Origin: Leptolyngbyaceae cyanobacterium JSC-12
GTDB lineage: Bacteria; Cyanobacteriota; Cyanobacteriia; Leptolyngbyales; Leptolyngbyaceae
Length of the DNA: 64,000 nucleotides
NCBI GenBank assembly: GCA_000309945.1
Contig: CM001633.1
Location: 2,204,292-2,268,291, forward strand
Reading direction: 5' to 3'
Shown: positions 1 to 6,921 of the stretch, piece by piece
Layout of the letters: each line of letters begins with the position of its first letter
How positions within the stretch are numbered: the first letter of the stretch is position 1
Program-made: the position numbers and the translations under genes
Notes under the pieces: generated by a model
Database searches by the model: none
Told to the model about the DNA's origin: nothing
What the model saw: only the letters and a program-made list of their open reading frames with translations

Positions 1-16
1 AAGGGGGAAGGTAGAA

Positions 17-814
17 CTACCCTCCTGGCAATACTGCGCTGCCGGTACCCTGAAACATCATCCACGACAAGAAGAAATTGCTAATGAAGATTGCTAGCAA
101 CGAGGTAACGACAGCGGTTGTGGTAGATTGCCCCACGCCTTTAGCACCGCCAGTGGTGGTTAATCCCCAACTTGAGCCAATTACTGCAATCAAGGCACCA
201 AACACAAAACCTTTAATTGGGGCACTAAATAGATCCCACAAGCCGAGAAAATTTTGCACCGAGTCCAGAAAAACAGATTGAGAAATACCATACAGACTAG
301 TAGCAATCATCAACCCACCCAGTAATCCGGTGATCAAAGAAAGCACCGTCAAAATTGGCAACATCAAGCAGCAGGCAATGACTCTCGGAATCACCAGGTA
401 ATTAATGGGGTCTGTCTTGAGGACATAGAGTGCATCAATTTGCTCGGTAACTTGCATTGTGCCAAGTTCAGCAGCGAAGGCAGAACCAACCCGTCCAGCC
501 AACACAACGGCTGTTAACACAGGTGCTAACTCCCGACACAAAGCCAAGGCCAATACTCCTCCAACCGCGCTGCCTGCCCCCAATGTGATAAATTCTCTAG
601 CAACTTGAATGGTAAATACCATGCCTACAAAGGCAGCAGTAATCAAGGCAATGAGCAAGGATGCAGGACCAACTAATCCCATCTGCTCCAGTGTGTTGCG
701 GCGATGAATTTTACCTGCCAGGATGTGTACCATTACTTGCCCACCCAGCAAGATGGCTGCAAGCAATCGTTCTGTCCATCGACCTAAACCAGAAAGGGTG
801 GGTGTTTCGCTCAC
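17..814 (-). CDS. mlaE: MlaE/YrbE-type ABC lipid transporter permease (Ycf63-like)
   Basis: The 265-residue protein is the membrane subunit of an MlaFEDB-like ABC system that moves phospholipids or other hydrophobic molecules between inner and outer membrane. It is almost entirely hydrophobic after residue 50, with about five membrane segments, and carries the family signature ELAPVLTAVVLAGRVGSAFA at 95-114 followed by GTMQVTEQIDAL at 118-129. The length matches the family (about 250-265). The ATG start lies 17 codons before the first amphipathic helix. The ATPase and MCE partners are not in the window; they may lie beyond its left edge or elsewhere. Family assignment is firm; the substrate in cyanobacteria is inferred. 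Confidence 0.93.
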   Translation of the reverse strand: MSETPTLSGLGRWTERLLAAILLGGQVMVHILAGKIHRRNTLEQMGLVGPASLLIALITAAFVGMVFTIQVAREFITLGAGSAVGGVLALALCRELAPVLTAVVLAGRVGSAFAAELGTMQVTEQIDALYVLKTDPINYLVIPRVIACCLMLPILTVLSLITGLLGGLMIATSLYGISQSVFLDSVQNFLGLWDLFSAPIKGFVFGALIAVIGSSWGLTTTGGAKGVGQSTTTAVVTSLLAIFISNFFLSWMMFQGTGSAVLPGG

Positions 815-1033
815 TGGAAAAACCTGGATGAATGAATTCTTAGTCAGAATAGCTGAAGTTCGGGCACAAGCGATAAGAAAGCCAAAATTGGTATAGACAG
901 CTTCACCAAGATTCTTAAGGCTATTTTAAGATTTGCGATGAATTGGAAAATTTGGAGCGATCGCTCCTTATGGTGTAAGCAGGTAGAAAAAATACTACCG
1001 AAGTGCAGTAGCTATTCTATGACGGTACAGGCC

Positions 1034-1327
1034 ATGTCTACACGCTCAAAGAGGCTTTTGCGTTCTCTAATAGTGACGAGCTTTTTAAGTTTCGTTGCAC
1101 CACTGCTGTTGATTGGTTCTGTCATCACAGCACTAACCCTCGCCTCGCAACTTCCCCTTCTGGGTACAGTGAGTCAGGTGATTTCCAGTCAAATTCTGCA
1201 ATTTCTCCAGGTGTTTGGCAATGGAGATGCACTTGAAGGGGCTATCGTCATTGCATTTGCCTGTATGTTGGTAGGTGCTTTATTTGATGCCTACAGTTTT
1301 TATTACAGTTCGCTGCGGAACGGATGA
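1034..1327 (+). CDS. Small conserved membrane protein, function unknown
   Basis: This short protein (97 residues from ATG 1034) has two predicted membrane segments, one starting about 15 residues in and one near the C-terminus, and ends in a short polar tail. I do not recognise a functional domain. The frame is open upstream to ATG 938 and ATG 1019, but that extra stretch is polar, contains a HIP1 octamer and looks like untranslated leader. I chose 1034 because the basic residues STRSKR directly before the first membrane helix make a typical N-terminus. No clear Shine-Dalgarno sequence separates the choices. It is divergent from the MlaE gene and convergent with the next gene. Confidence 0.6.
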   Translation: MSTRSKRLLRSLIVTSFLSFVAPLLLIGSVITALTLASQLPLLGTVSQVISSQILQFLQVFGNGDALEGAIVIAFACMLVGALFDAYSFYYSSLRNG

Positions 1328-1341
1328 CGATCTATGAGGGG

Positions 1342-2250
1342 CTAGGGTCTCGGTAGGGCGTAGAAGCCTAAATGGTTAGCAACGGGACGTTCTCGCATGG
1401 GCATTTTGGTGTGAACGGGAGAGTTGAGAATTTGAAACCCATTAGGGGTTGCGGTGACAAGGGTCGTTGAGCCGCCTCCGTCTAAATTTAAGGCGGCATC
1501 GGCTCCCAATGCGATCGCGATTTCTGCCAGTTCTCTCAAAGTTACACCTTCGCTGTAGAGCCATTGTTTATCGTCAACAGCAATTAACCACAGCTTTTTA
1601 CCTGTTTTATCCACAGCAACCGCAGTACGGGAATAGTTGTCATCGCTATCAGCAGATCCCTGCCTGGCAGGAATCGCCTGCCCATGCACGACAATGGTGC
1701 TACTTCCGGCAACCGCCTGAGTGGTTCCAGCAGGACATTTACCAGATGCCACAATACGGGCACGGTGATCAGCAGTGATACAGAAAACTGCCCAGTCTTC
1801 CTGGGAGGGGGAATACTCATGCCCATTTGAAATTGCTTGCCCCAAGACACCGACGCGATCGCCACTGTTGGGATAAGAACTCCACGGCGTATTTTCATCA
1901 AACGGGTAGAAGAAATTGGCATTCACTGCCAGTTGCAACTTGAATTCTTCTAAAAACTCAGAGGTAGTGCGGGCATTGGTTTCCCATTCAGGAGCACGTG
2001 CTCTACCAGGAGTTACCAGTACCCTGACACCTTCAGCAGCTAAATCAATAGAAACGATGTGTAGCATGATCGGTCGAGGATGCGATCGATATTCCCGTCG
2101 GTAATAAATACCTTGAAAAAGCTGCTTTTCGATCACTGTTTGGGGCGGACGCTGAAACACCAACCAGCCGAAAATCATCAATGGAATTGCCAGAATTACC
2201 ATGCCTGCAAGGGTCCAGAGGAATTTGTGACTTAGCCAAGTCTGTTTCAT
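1342..2250 (-). CDS. Phosphodiester glycosidase family (NAGPA/DUF2233) exported protein
   Basis: The 302-residue protein has an N-terminal membrane anchor or signal segment at about 11-32 and a single phosphodiester-glycosidase domain after it. Family landmarks are VNANFF at 109-114, the SRTAVAVD stretch at 207-214, the strongly conserved NLDGGGSTTL at 255-264 and RPVANHLG at 288-295. Members cleave N-acetylglucosamine-type residues from phosphodiester-linked glycans, and bacterial ones are often tied to cell-wall or polysaccharide metabolism. The protein is probably periplasmic and membrane-tethered. The exact substrate here is unknown. It stands alone, convergent with the small membrane protein at 1034-1327. 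Confidence 0.85.
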   Translation of the reverse strand: MKQTWLSHKFLWTLAGMVILAIPLMIFGWLVFQRPPQTVIEKQLFQGIYYRREYRSHPRPIMLHIVSIDLAAEGVRVLVTPGRARAPEWETNARTTSEFLEEFKLQLAVNANFFYPFDENTPWSSYPNSGDRVGVLGQAISNGHEYSPSQEDWAVFCITADHRARIVASGKCPAGTTQAVAGSSTIVVHGQAIPARQGSADSDDNYSRTAVAVDKTGKKLWLIAVDDKQWLYSEGVTLRELAEIAIALGADAALNLDGGGSTTLVTATPNGFQILNSPVHTKMPMRERPVANHLGFYALPRP

Positions 2251-2338
2251 GTTGCGTAGGATTGATCAGGGTAAGGGAATGATGGGGAAGGCATTGAAGA
2301 TTAGTGATAAGTAATCGGTAATCAGTTGTTCTAACACT

Positions 2339-2902
2339 ATGAAACAGCGAAACCTGATGAAAGCTTTAGAAATCCTGCTGAAGATCGCGACTTTCTTGTT
2401 AGCGGGGCATGCCATTAGTCATCTAATTTTTGGTAGCTTGGGGCAAACTCCTAGCGATAAAGCCTGGAACTATGGCATCGCGCTGGTGATTAGTTTGGGG
2501 TTGGGAGGGGCAGGGGCAGGTTTGAGATCACGCCTACCATCTCCATTCAACCGCATCGCTACTATTTTGACGGGAGTTGCTTCTGGCGCGGTGATTGGCT
2601 TTTACTATGCAGGAGTGGCAGCGGGTAAAGATCCTCGCTGGGCGATCGCGGGTGCGGTGTTAGGCGGATTGTTGTTGGGCGGTTTGGGGATTGGGTTCAA
2701 GTCTGCTTGGATGGAGATTGTGATTCGGGTAGCAGGCGCAATCACAGCCTATGGTTTTGCTTTCTTAATCGGTGCAACGGCTCTGACGATGCTTAACGTC
2801 GGTTATCTACCAATCGGGCTGCTGCTCAGCCTTGTATCGCTGCTCTACCTGTGGTTTACCCTCAACTCCATCATTAGCCCTTCAAGATCGGATCTGAAGT
2901 AG
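2339..2902 (+). CDS. Hypothetical multi-pass membrane protein
   Basis: A 187-residue, glycine- and leucine-rich protein with about five predicted membrane helices (near 12-30, 45-62, 78-92, 103-118 and 130-172). No catalytic motif or named domain is recognised. The start at 2339 gives a short basic leader, MKQRNLMK, before the first helix; a second ATG seven codons in is equally possible. It is transcribed divergently from the phosphodiester glycosidase gene, with 88 bp between the starts, so the two could share a promoter region. Codon use and HIP1 content are like the neighbours, which argues for a real resident gene. Confidence 0.7.
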   Translation: MKQRNLMKALEILLKIATFLLAGHAISHLIFGSLGQTPSDKAWNYGIALVISLGLGGAGAGLRSRLPSPFNRIATILTGVASGAVIGFYYAGVAAGKDPRWAIAGAVLGGLLLGGLGIGFKSAWMEIVIRVAGAITAYGFAFLIGATALTMLNVGYLPIGLLLSLVSLLYLWFTLNSIISPSRSDLK

Positions 2903-3030
2903 CAAATTGAATCACTTCAATCAGGAATATCCGCTCTGCAAATCGCCCAACCCCGAACAGCAGTCACGGATTGGACACAATCTACGGATTAGGCGGAACA
3001 GCTAGCATAACTGCTAGCAATTAGCTACTA

Positions 3031-3080
3031 GGCGGGAAGCCCCACGCCGTCCCGTAAGGGCAGCGATGGGAGGATGTCAC
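3031..3080 (+). mobile_element. Decayed right end of an IS605/IS1341-type (TnpB) element
   Basis: The block resembles, from memory, the right-end hairpin of cyanobacterial TnpB-type insertion sequences: GGCGGGAAGCCCCACGCC, then a CCC-GTAA-GGG stem-loop, a degraded second arm, and the terminal GGGAGGATGTCAC. The outer arm has mutated (CAGCGATGGG, where a clean partner would read roughly CGGCGTGGG), so the stem no longer pairs perfectly. No tnpA or tnpB coding sequence flanks it within about 1 kb. It is therefore most likely a solo end left after loss of the element. The assignment rests on motif memory and not on a database match. Confidence 0.55.
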
Positions 3081-3171
3081 TCAATTAATGATTGAATAAT
3101 TGCTACCTCTGACTAATTGCTACCTTAAACCTGCGAATCAAGATATGTGTCCACTTATTGCATCTTTACGT

Positions 3172-3663
3172 CTACTGCACAGATTCCTGGGGAACTGGTT
3201 CGGTATAGCCAGATTTAATCCAACCTTCTGCGCCGCTGCTTTCAACGCGAACTTTGACCCACTCTTTATCAGGGCTTTCCTCTAAAATTGTGACTTCATC
3301 GCTATAGTCCACACCACCAACTCGTTCCGTATCAGCACTTGGACCCTGACGGATATTCAAGCCTTCACCCAGGGTAATGCGTGCTCGTTTGGCAGCCGTA
3401 GCGGCAGGTTTGGGGGAAGGGCTAGGGGTGGGTGAGGCAACAGGAGAGGGGGAAGGAACAGCGGGAGAGGCGGCGGCGGATGGTTTGATGGCAGCAGCGG
3501 GTTTGGCAGCAGGGGAAGGGGTGTCGTTCGGGAAAGTGGGACGAGGGGGAGGGGCGGTAAATTGGGAAACTACGAACTGAAAAGCGAAAAAGCTCCCACC
3601 CAGCAGCAGCACGATCGCAATCAGTACAGCGCTAAACCCTTTGAAAAATCCCGACCAACTCAT
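3172..3663 (-). CDS. Membrane-anchored bacterial SH3 domain protein
   Basis: The 163-residue protein has one N-terminal membrane segment (about 8-32), a long Pro/Ala/Ser-rich low-complexity linker (about 37-92) and a C-terminal SH3b domain (about 95-153) with LNIRQGPS at 102-109, a central Trp135 and GWIKSGY at 147-153. SH3b domains typically bind peptidoglycan or other wall ligands, so the linker plus anchor suggests a periplasmic wall-binding protein. It is monocistronic, and the region upstream of its start is a long gap without genes. The function beyond wall binding is not known. Confidence 0.82.
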   Translation of the reverse strand: MSWSGFFKGFSAVLIAIVLLLGGSFFAFQFVVSQFTAPPPRPTFPNDTPSPAAKPAAAIKPSAAASPAVPSPSPVASPTPSPSPKPAATAAKRARITLGEGLNIRQGPSADTERVGGVDYSDEVTILEESPDKEWVKVRVESSGAEGWIKSGYTEPVPQESVQ

Positions 3664-4307
3664 AAGTGACGACCAAGTAAGGATGCTGGAAATTTTATAG
3701 CGATCGCGCCATTTTGTCTCTTAATCTGTCTCATCATGCTAGAGCAAAAACGCAGTTGGCTTAACAACGGTTAGAATAGTTGGTACAATCCGATACTTAA
3801 GAGGGTTGAGCAGATTGAACTGCATTCGGATTTCGTTTACTGGCTGGGATATTGGGTACAGCATTGAATCCTATAGATTGGAAGGTTCATCTCTTGCAAA
3901 ATGACAACGCTCCTCGGACAGGGTTTCTACGAGATGTGCTCTGGCGTTTCGCCACAATTATTGATATTGATGTTGTTTGTTTTAACCTGAAAGGTTTTCC
4001 AATTGCATTCGCTTTGCCACCTGCAATGACCCCAGTAAATTTCTCTTTGCTACGAAAGCTTACAAGGGCGCTCCACAGATCTATTCAGACCGCCACTATT
4101 GTATGCTCAGGTTTTCTTGTGACCTATCAGCAACGCTTTAACAGGCTTTTATTCAGTGCTTTAAGCGAGACTGCTTTATGAACAGTGCTTGAGGCTGCGA
4201 TCGCTCCTGAATTTAGGTTTCTGCCCTAGCAGGAAAATTTGAGAGTTTGCCAGTTTTGTTAGTTTGACGAGTATTTAGAAAAAATTGAGTGCTTAGGAGA
4301 AGCAATC
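3664..4307. other. Gene-free interval, 644 bp
   Basis: The interval separates two divergent starts (SH3 protein on the minus strand, DUF6679 protein on the plus strand). A TTG-started frame at 3852-4181 is open but has no Shine-Dalgarno sequence, no recognised domain and a composition unlike the neighbouring proteins, so I do not call it a gene. Single HIP1-type octamers are present at its two ends. A good ribosome-binding sequence, AGGAGA, lies just before the ATG at 4308. No convincing RNA gene or repeat was seen. Confidence 0.5.
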
Positions 4308-4622
4308 ATGCTACACCGCAAGATATATCAGTTGTGTTGTGATGGTCGTGAAGTGTGGATCTTCTTGCGGGACCAACAGCGCTGGATCGAACGTGCTCGA
4401 ATCCTTGACATTGAAGGTGACCTGGTCACCCTTCGATATGAAACGGAAGAAGACGACGAAACCTGCTCATGGGAGGAGATGGTACGTCTGGAAAGCATTG
4501 GTGCAGTCACCCAAAAATTGGCATCTGTTCCCAAGGGCAACGTGGAACCAACGATTGCCGAAGATTGCCCCGAAGCCGAACAAATTCCTAACAAGCGTTT
4601 TCCTGAATCTAACCCTGACTAA
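4308..4622 (+). CDS. Conserved cyanobacterial protein, DUF6679 family
   Basis: A 104-residue soluble protein whose first 60 residues are the conserved part (MLHRKIYQLCCDGREVWIFL at 1-20, then an ERARILDIEGDLVTLRYETE core), followed by an acidic, variable tail. The family appears throughout cyanobacteria and has no established function. The start is well supported by AGGAGA about 6 nt upstream of the ATG. The stop codon lies inside the first copy of a perfect 16-bp tandem duplication, and the stop of the convergent cupin gene lies in the second copy. Confidence 0.8.
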   Translation: MLHRKIYQLCCDGREVWIFLRDQQRWIERARILDIEGDLVTLRYETEEDDETCSWEEMVRLESIGAVTQKLASVPKGNVEPTIAEDCPEAEQIPNKRFPESNPD

Positions 4623-4644
4623 GGCTCGCCCTGACTAAGGCTCG
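4613..4644. repeat. Perfect 16-bp tandem duplication across two convergent stop codons
   Basis: CCCTGACTAAGGCTCG occurs at 4613-4628 and again at 4629-4644 with no mismatch. The plus-strand stop (TAA, 4620-4622) is in copy one and the minus-strand stop (TAG, complement of 4635-4637) is in copy two. Confidence 0.95.
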
Positions 4645-5000
4645 TAAATGGTTTCGTCTTCTGGTCGCCAGGCAGGCTCAACGATACAGATAAATACCAG
4701 TGGCTCTGCTCCATGATTACGGATAAACTGTCTGGCATTGGGAGGAATATAAATTGCGTCGCCCGGTTCTACGAACTGGGCTTCGTTGTTAATGTGCATT
4801 TCACCCCTGCCCGCCAAAATGTAATAAACCTCTGATGTAGAGAGTGCATGGGGAATCGAAGTTTGCCCAACCGGAACAATCGCGTGAGCAAGACTATATC
4901 TCAACTCCAACGGTTGCTTGTCTGGATGCAACAGTTCTCGCAGCAAAGTGCCATCTCCGGCAACAAACTCTTCGCAATCATCCAGTTTGCGGATCAGCAT
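4635..5000 (-). CDS. Small single-domain cupin protein
   Basis: The 121-residue protein is one cupin beta-barrel. Motif 1 is visible as G45-x5-H51 ... E57 within SEVYYILAGRG, and motif 2 as PGDAIYIPP (79-87) with His96. The usual second histidine of the HxH pair is Leu53, so metal binding would use His51, Glu57 and His96 only. Such small cupins include mannose-6-phosphate isomerase-like and oxalate-decarboxylase-like proteins; no substrate can be assigned. It ends convergently with the DUF6679 gene and is followed closely upstream by a small cysteine-rich membrane protein on the same strand, with six bases between them. Confidence 0.85.
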   Translation of the reverse strand: MLIRKLDDCEEFVAGDGTLLRELLHPDKQPLELRYSLAHAIVPVGQTSIPHALSTSEVYYILAGRGEMHINNEAQFVEPGDAIYIPPNARQFIRNHGAEPLVFICIVEPAWRPEDETIYEP

Positions 5001-5006
5001 GGGAAA

Positions 5007-5303
5007 TCATCGTAGTGCTGTTGAGCAGTTCGCCTCTTTAGGTTCGTAGTCCCCGCAATCAATGGCTTCTTCTGTTAACGCGATCGCCGGATGAACCGTA
5101 CACTTCAGATGATAACTACTGGTGAAATATCGACAATTTGCACAAGGAATTTGATGAAGCTGACGTGTGCGTGCGGCAGTATCTCGCACAGTACTCCAAA
5201 TGCTCCACAAAGTCATTGTTACAATCACCCATGCTGATATAAAGCAAATCGGCACGATGAATGCTTGGATTACCAAAATGATTGGCTTCAGGAGTTGCAA
5301 CAC
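5007..5303 (-). CDS. Small membrane protein with four-cysteine C-terminal motif
   Basis: The 98-residue protein has one hydrophobic helix at about 7-35 and a C-terminal segment with Cys54-x2-Cys57, Cys68 and Cys83 in the arrangement IPCANCRYF ... LKCTVHP ... AIDCGDYEP. Four cysteines with this spacing suggest a zinc or iron-sulfur site, although no partner or reaction is known to me. Several family-like residues (ALTEEAIDCGDYEP) suggest a conserved cyanobacterial protein and not a chance frame. It lies immediately upstream of the cupin gene on the same strand, so the two are probably co-transcribed. Confidence 0.68.
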   Translation of the reverse strand: MLQLLKPIILVIQAFIVPICFISAWVIVTMTLWSIWSTVRDTAARTRQLHQIPCANCRYFTSSYHLKCTVHPAIALTEEAIDCGDYEPKEANCSTALR

Positions 5304-5511
5304 AGGATATTAGAGACTGCCATAGACAAAGTGTAATGATAATGGTAAAGCGATTTTAGTCCTTTGCTTTGGTCACCCTGAGGAAATATTGCAAAGAAAA
5401 GTTACAGTATGAGAGCCAACCATGTACCTTAGGTTGATTCGACCCACACTCAATCCATTAATTGGCTAATCTAGTGGCAGTAAGTTCCGTTTTAACCTTG
5501 CAAAGATTGTA

Positions 5512-6921
5512 ATGAAAGTTTCGATTTCCTCTACACCTGAGGCTTCCTCTCCCGCTCAGTCGCGGCAAATTCGACAACGGCTTGCCAATCCTGATGAATC
5601 GTTATCTTACGAGTTAGGAAAAGCCGTGCAGGAATTGCCACCGCTTTACACTCGGTTGCTTGCTGCCAGTATTAGTTTGTTGGCATTTGGGACGATTGCC
5701 TGGGCCCATTTCAGCAAAGTTGATGAAGTGGCAGTGGCTCAAGGGGAACTGATTCCATCAACACAGGTGCGCCCAGTGCGATCGCTGGGTGGTGGGAATA
5801 TTCAGCAAGTCATGGTGAAGGAAGGGGCGATCGTCAAAAAAGGAGATCCCCTGGTTGAGGTTGAACCTGAAAAAACAAAAGTGATTGATGCCGAAATCGC
5901 CCGTTTGGAAAAAGCATCGCGGTTAATTGATGAAGACATCGCTCGGTTAGAAGCAGAACGGACAGGTAGTGGTCGTGCTGGAACAGCCCTTCAAGACGAA
6001 TTTTTGGCCGCTCGACTCAGAGCATTTGATGAGCAAAAAGCCGCTGCCGAAGCCGAAGCAAGACAGCAATATGCCAGCATCAGCGAAGCGCAAGCACGAT
6101 TAGCACGGCTCCGGGAGAACCTGATTAACGCTCAGGAAAACTTACGCAACGCCCAGGAACAGGAAAAAGGCCTACGTACCCTGTTGTCTGATAGTGCTGT
6201 GCCTCGGTTGGAATACATCCGGGCAAAAGACAACGTCACCAATGCTCAAGATAAAGTCATTTCGTTACAAAAAGAAATTGATGCTCAGCGTGAGCGAATT
6301 CGCCAATCAGAACAAGCCTACCAAGCTGCCAGCAGTAAAGCGCAAGGATTAGGATCTCAACGTCAGAGCGAGATCTTGACCCAACTGACAAAACGGAAAG
6401 AAGAATTAGCCTCTGCCCGAGGACAACTGGAGCAATCCAGACGGCAACGGGAAAAGTCTCTGGTTGAAGCACCGTTTGATGGTACGGTTTACTCAGTTAA
6501 AGCCACAAAGGGACCGGTACAACAGGGCGAAGAGTTACTGTCGATTTTGCCGAAAGGTGAGGAGGTTATTCTGGAAGTCAAAGTTCTGAACCGTGACATT
6601 GGGTTTGTGCGTCCCGGACAAAAGGCAAAAGTGAAAATTGCAACCTTCCCTTATCAAGAGTTTGGGATTGTAGAAGGAGAAGTCATTAAGGTTAGCCCAA
6701 ACGCTATTGTGGAGAAGAATGAAAGTGGGCAGTCGCTGGGACCAGTTTTCCCTACTCGTATTCGGCTCAAACGCACAAAGGTCAAGGTACAGGGCAACGA
6801 TGTTGAATTGACACCTGGGATGGCAGCAACGGGTGAGATTGTTACTCGTCAAAAGTCAATTCTGACTTTCCTGATTGAACCAGTGACTCGTCGCTTTAAT
6901 GAAGCGTTCTCAGTGAGATAA
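5512..6921 (+). CDS. HlyD-family membrane fusion (periplasmic adaptor) protein
   Basis: The 469-residue protein is an adaptor that bridges an inner-membrane exporter and an outer-membrane TolC-type channel in type I secretion. It has a cytoplasmic N-terminus, one membrane helix at about 46-66, a first lipoyl half near 93-120 (VKEGAIVKKGDPLVEVEPEK), a long alpha-helical coiled coil at about 125-330, the second lipoyl half, and a C-terminal beta-barrel domain. No ABC exporter or outer-membrane factor gene is adjacent, so its transport partner is encoded elsewhere. Its last 12 bases overlap the end of the convergent fusion gene at 6910. Confidence 0.92.
   Translation: MKVSISSTPEASSPAQSRQIRQRLANPDESLSYELGKAVQELPPLYTRLLAASISLLAFGTIAWAHFSKVDEVAVAQGELIPSTQVRPVRSLGGGNIQQVMVKEGAIVKKGDPLVEVEPEKTKVIDAEIARLEKASRLIDEDIARLEAERTGSGRAGTALQDEFLAARLRAFDEQKAAAEAEARQQYASISEAQARLARLRENLINAQENLRNAQEQEKGLRTLLSDSAVPRLEYIRAKDNVTNAQDKVISLQKEIDAQRERIRQSEQAYQAASSKAQGLGSQRQSEILTQLTKRKEELASARGQLEQSRRQREKSLVEAPFDGTVYSVKATKGPVQQGEELLSILPKGEEVILEVKVLNRDIGFVRPGQKAKVKIATFPYQEFGIVEGEVIKVSPNAIVEKNESGQSLGPVFPTRIRLKRTKVKVQGNDVELTPGMAATGEIVTRQKSILTFLIEPVTRRFNEAFSVR

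Noticed and set aside
3100-3285. Open frame of 61 residues on the plus strand
   Set aside because: It overlaps the SH3 gene end on the other strand and has no recognised product.
3852-4181. TTG-started open frame of 109 residues
   Set aside because: No Shine-Dalgarno sequence, no signal or domain, and unlike neighbours in composition. One stretch (ALNPIDWKV) resembles zinc-type reductases, but nothing else of that family follows.
5334-5346. Possible Fur-box half (TAATGATAATGG) upstream of the HlyD gene
   Set aside because: Only one half resembles the consensus and symmetry is missing.
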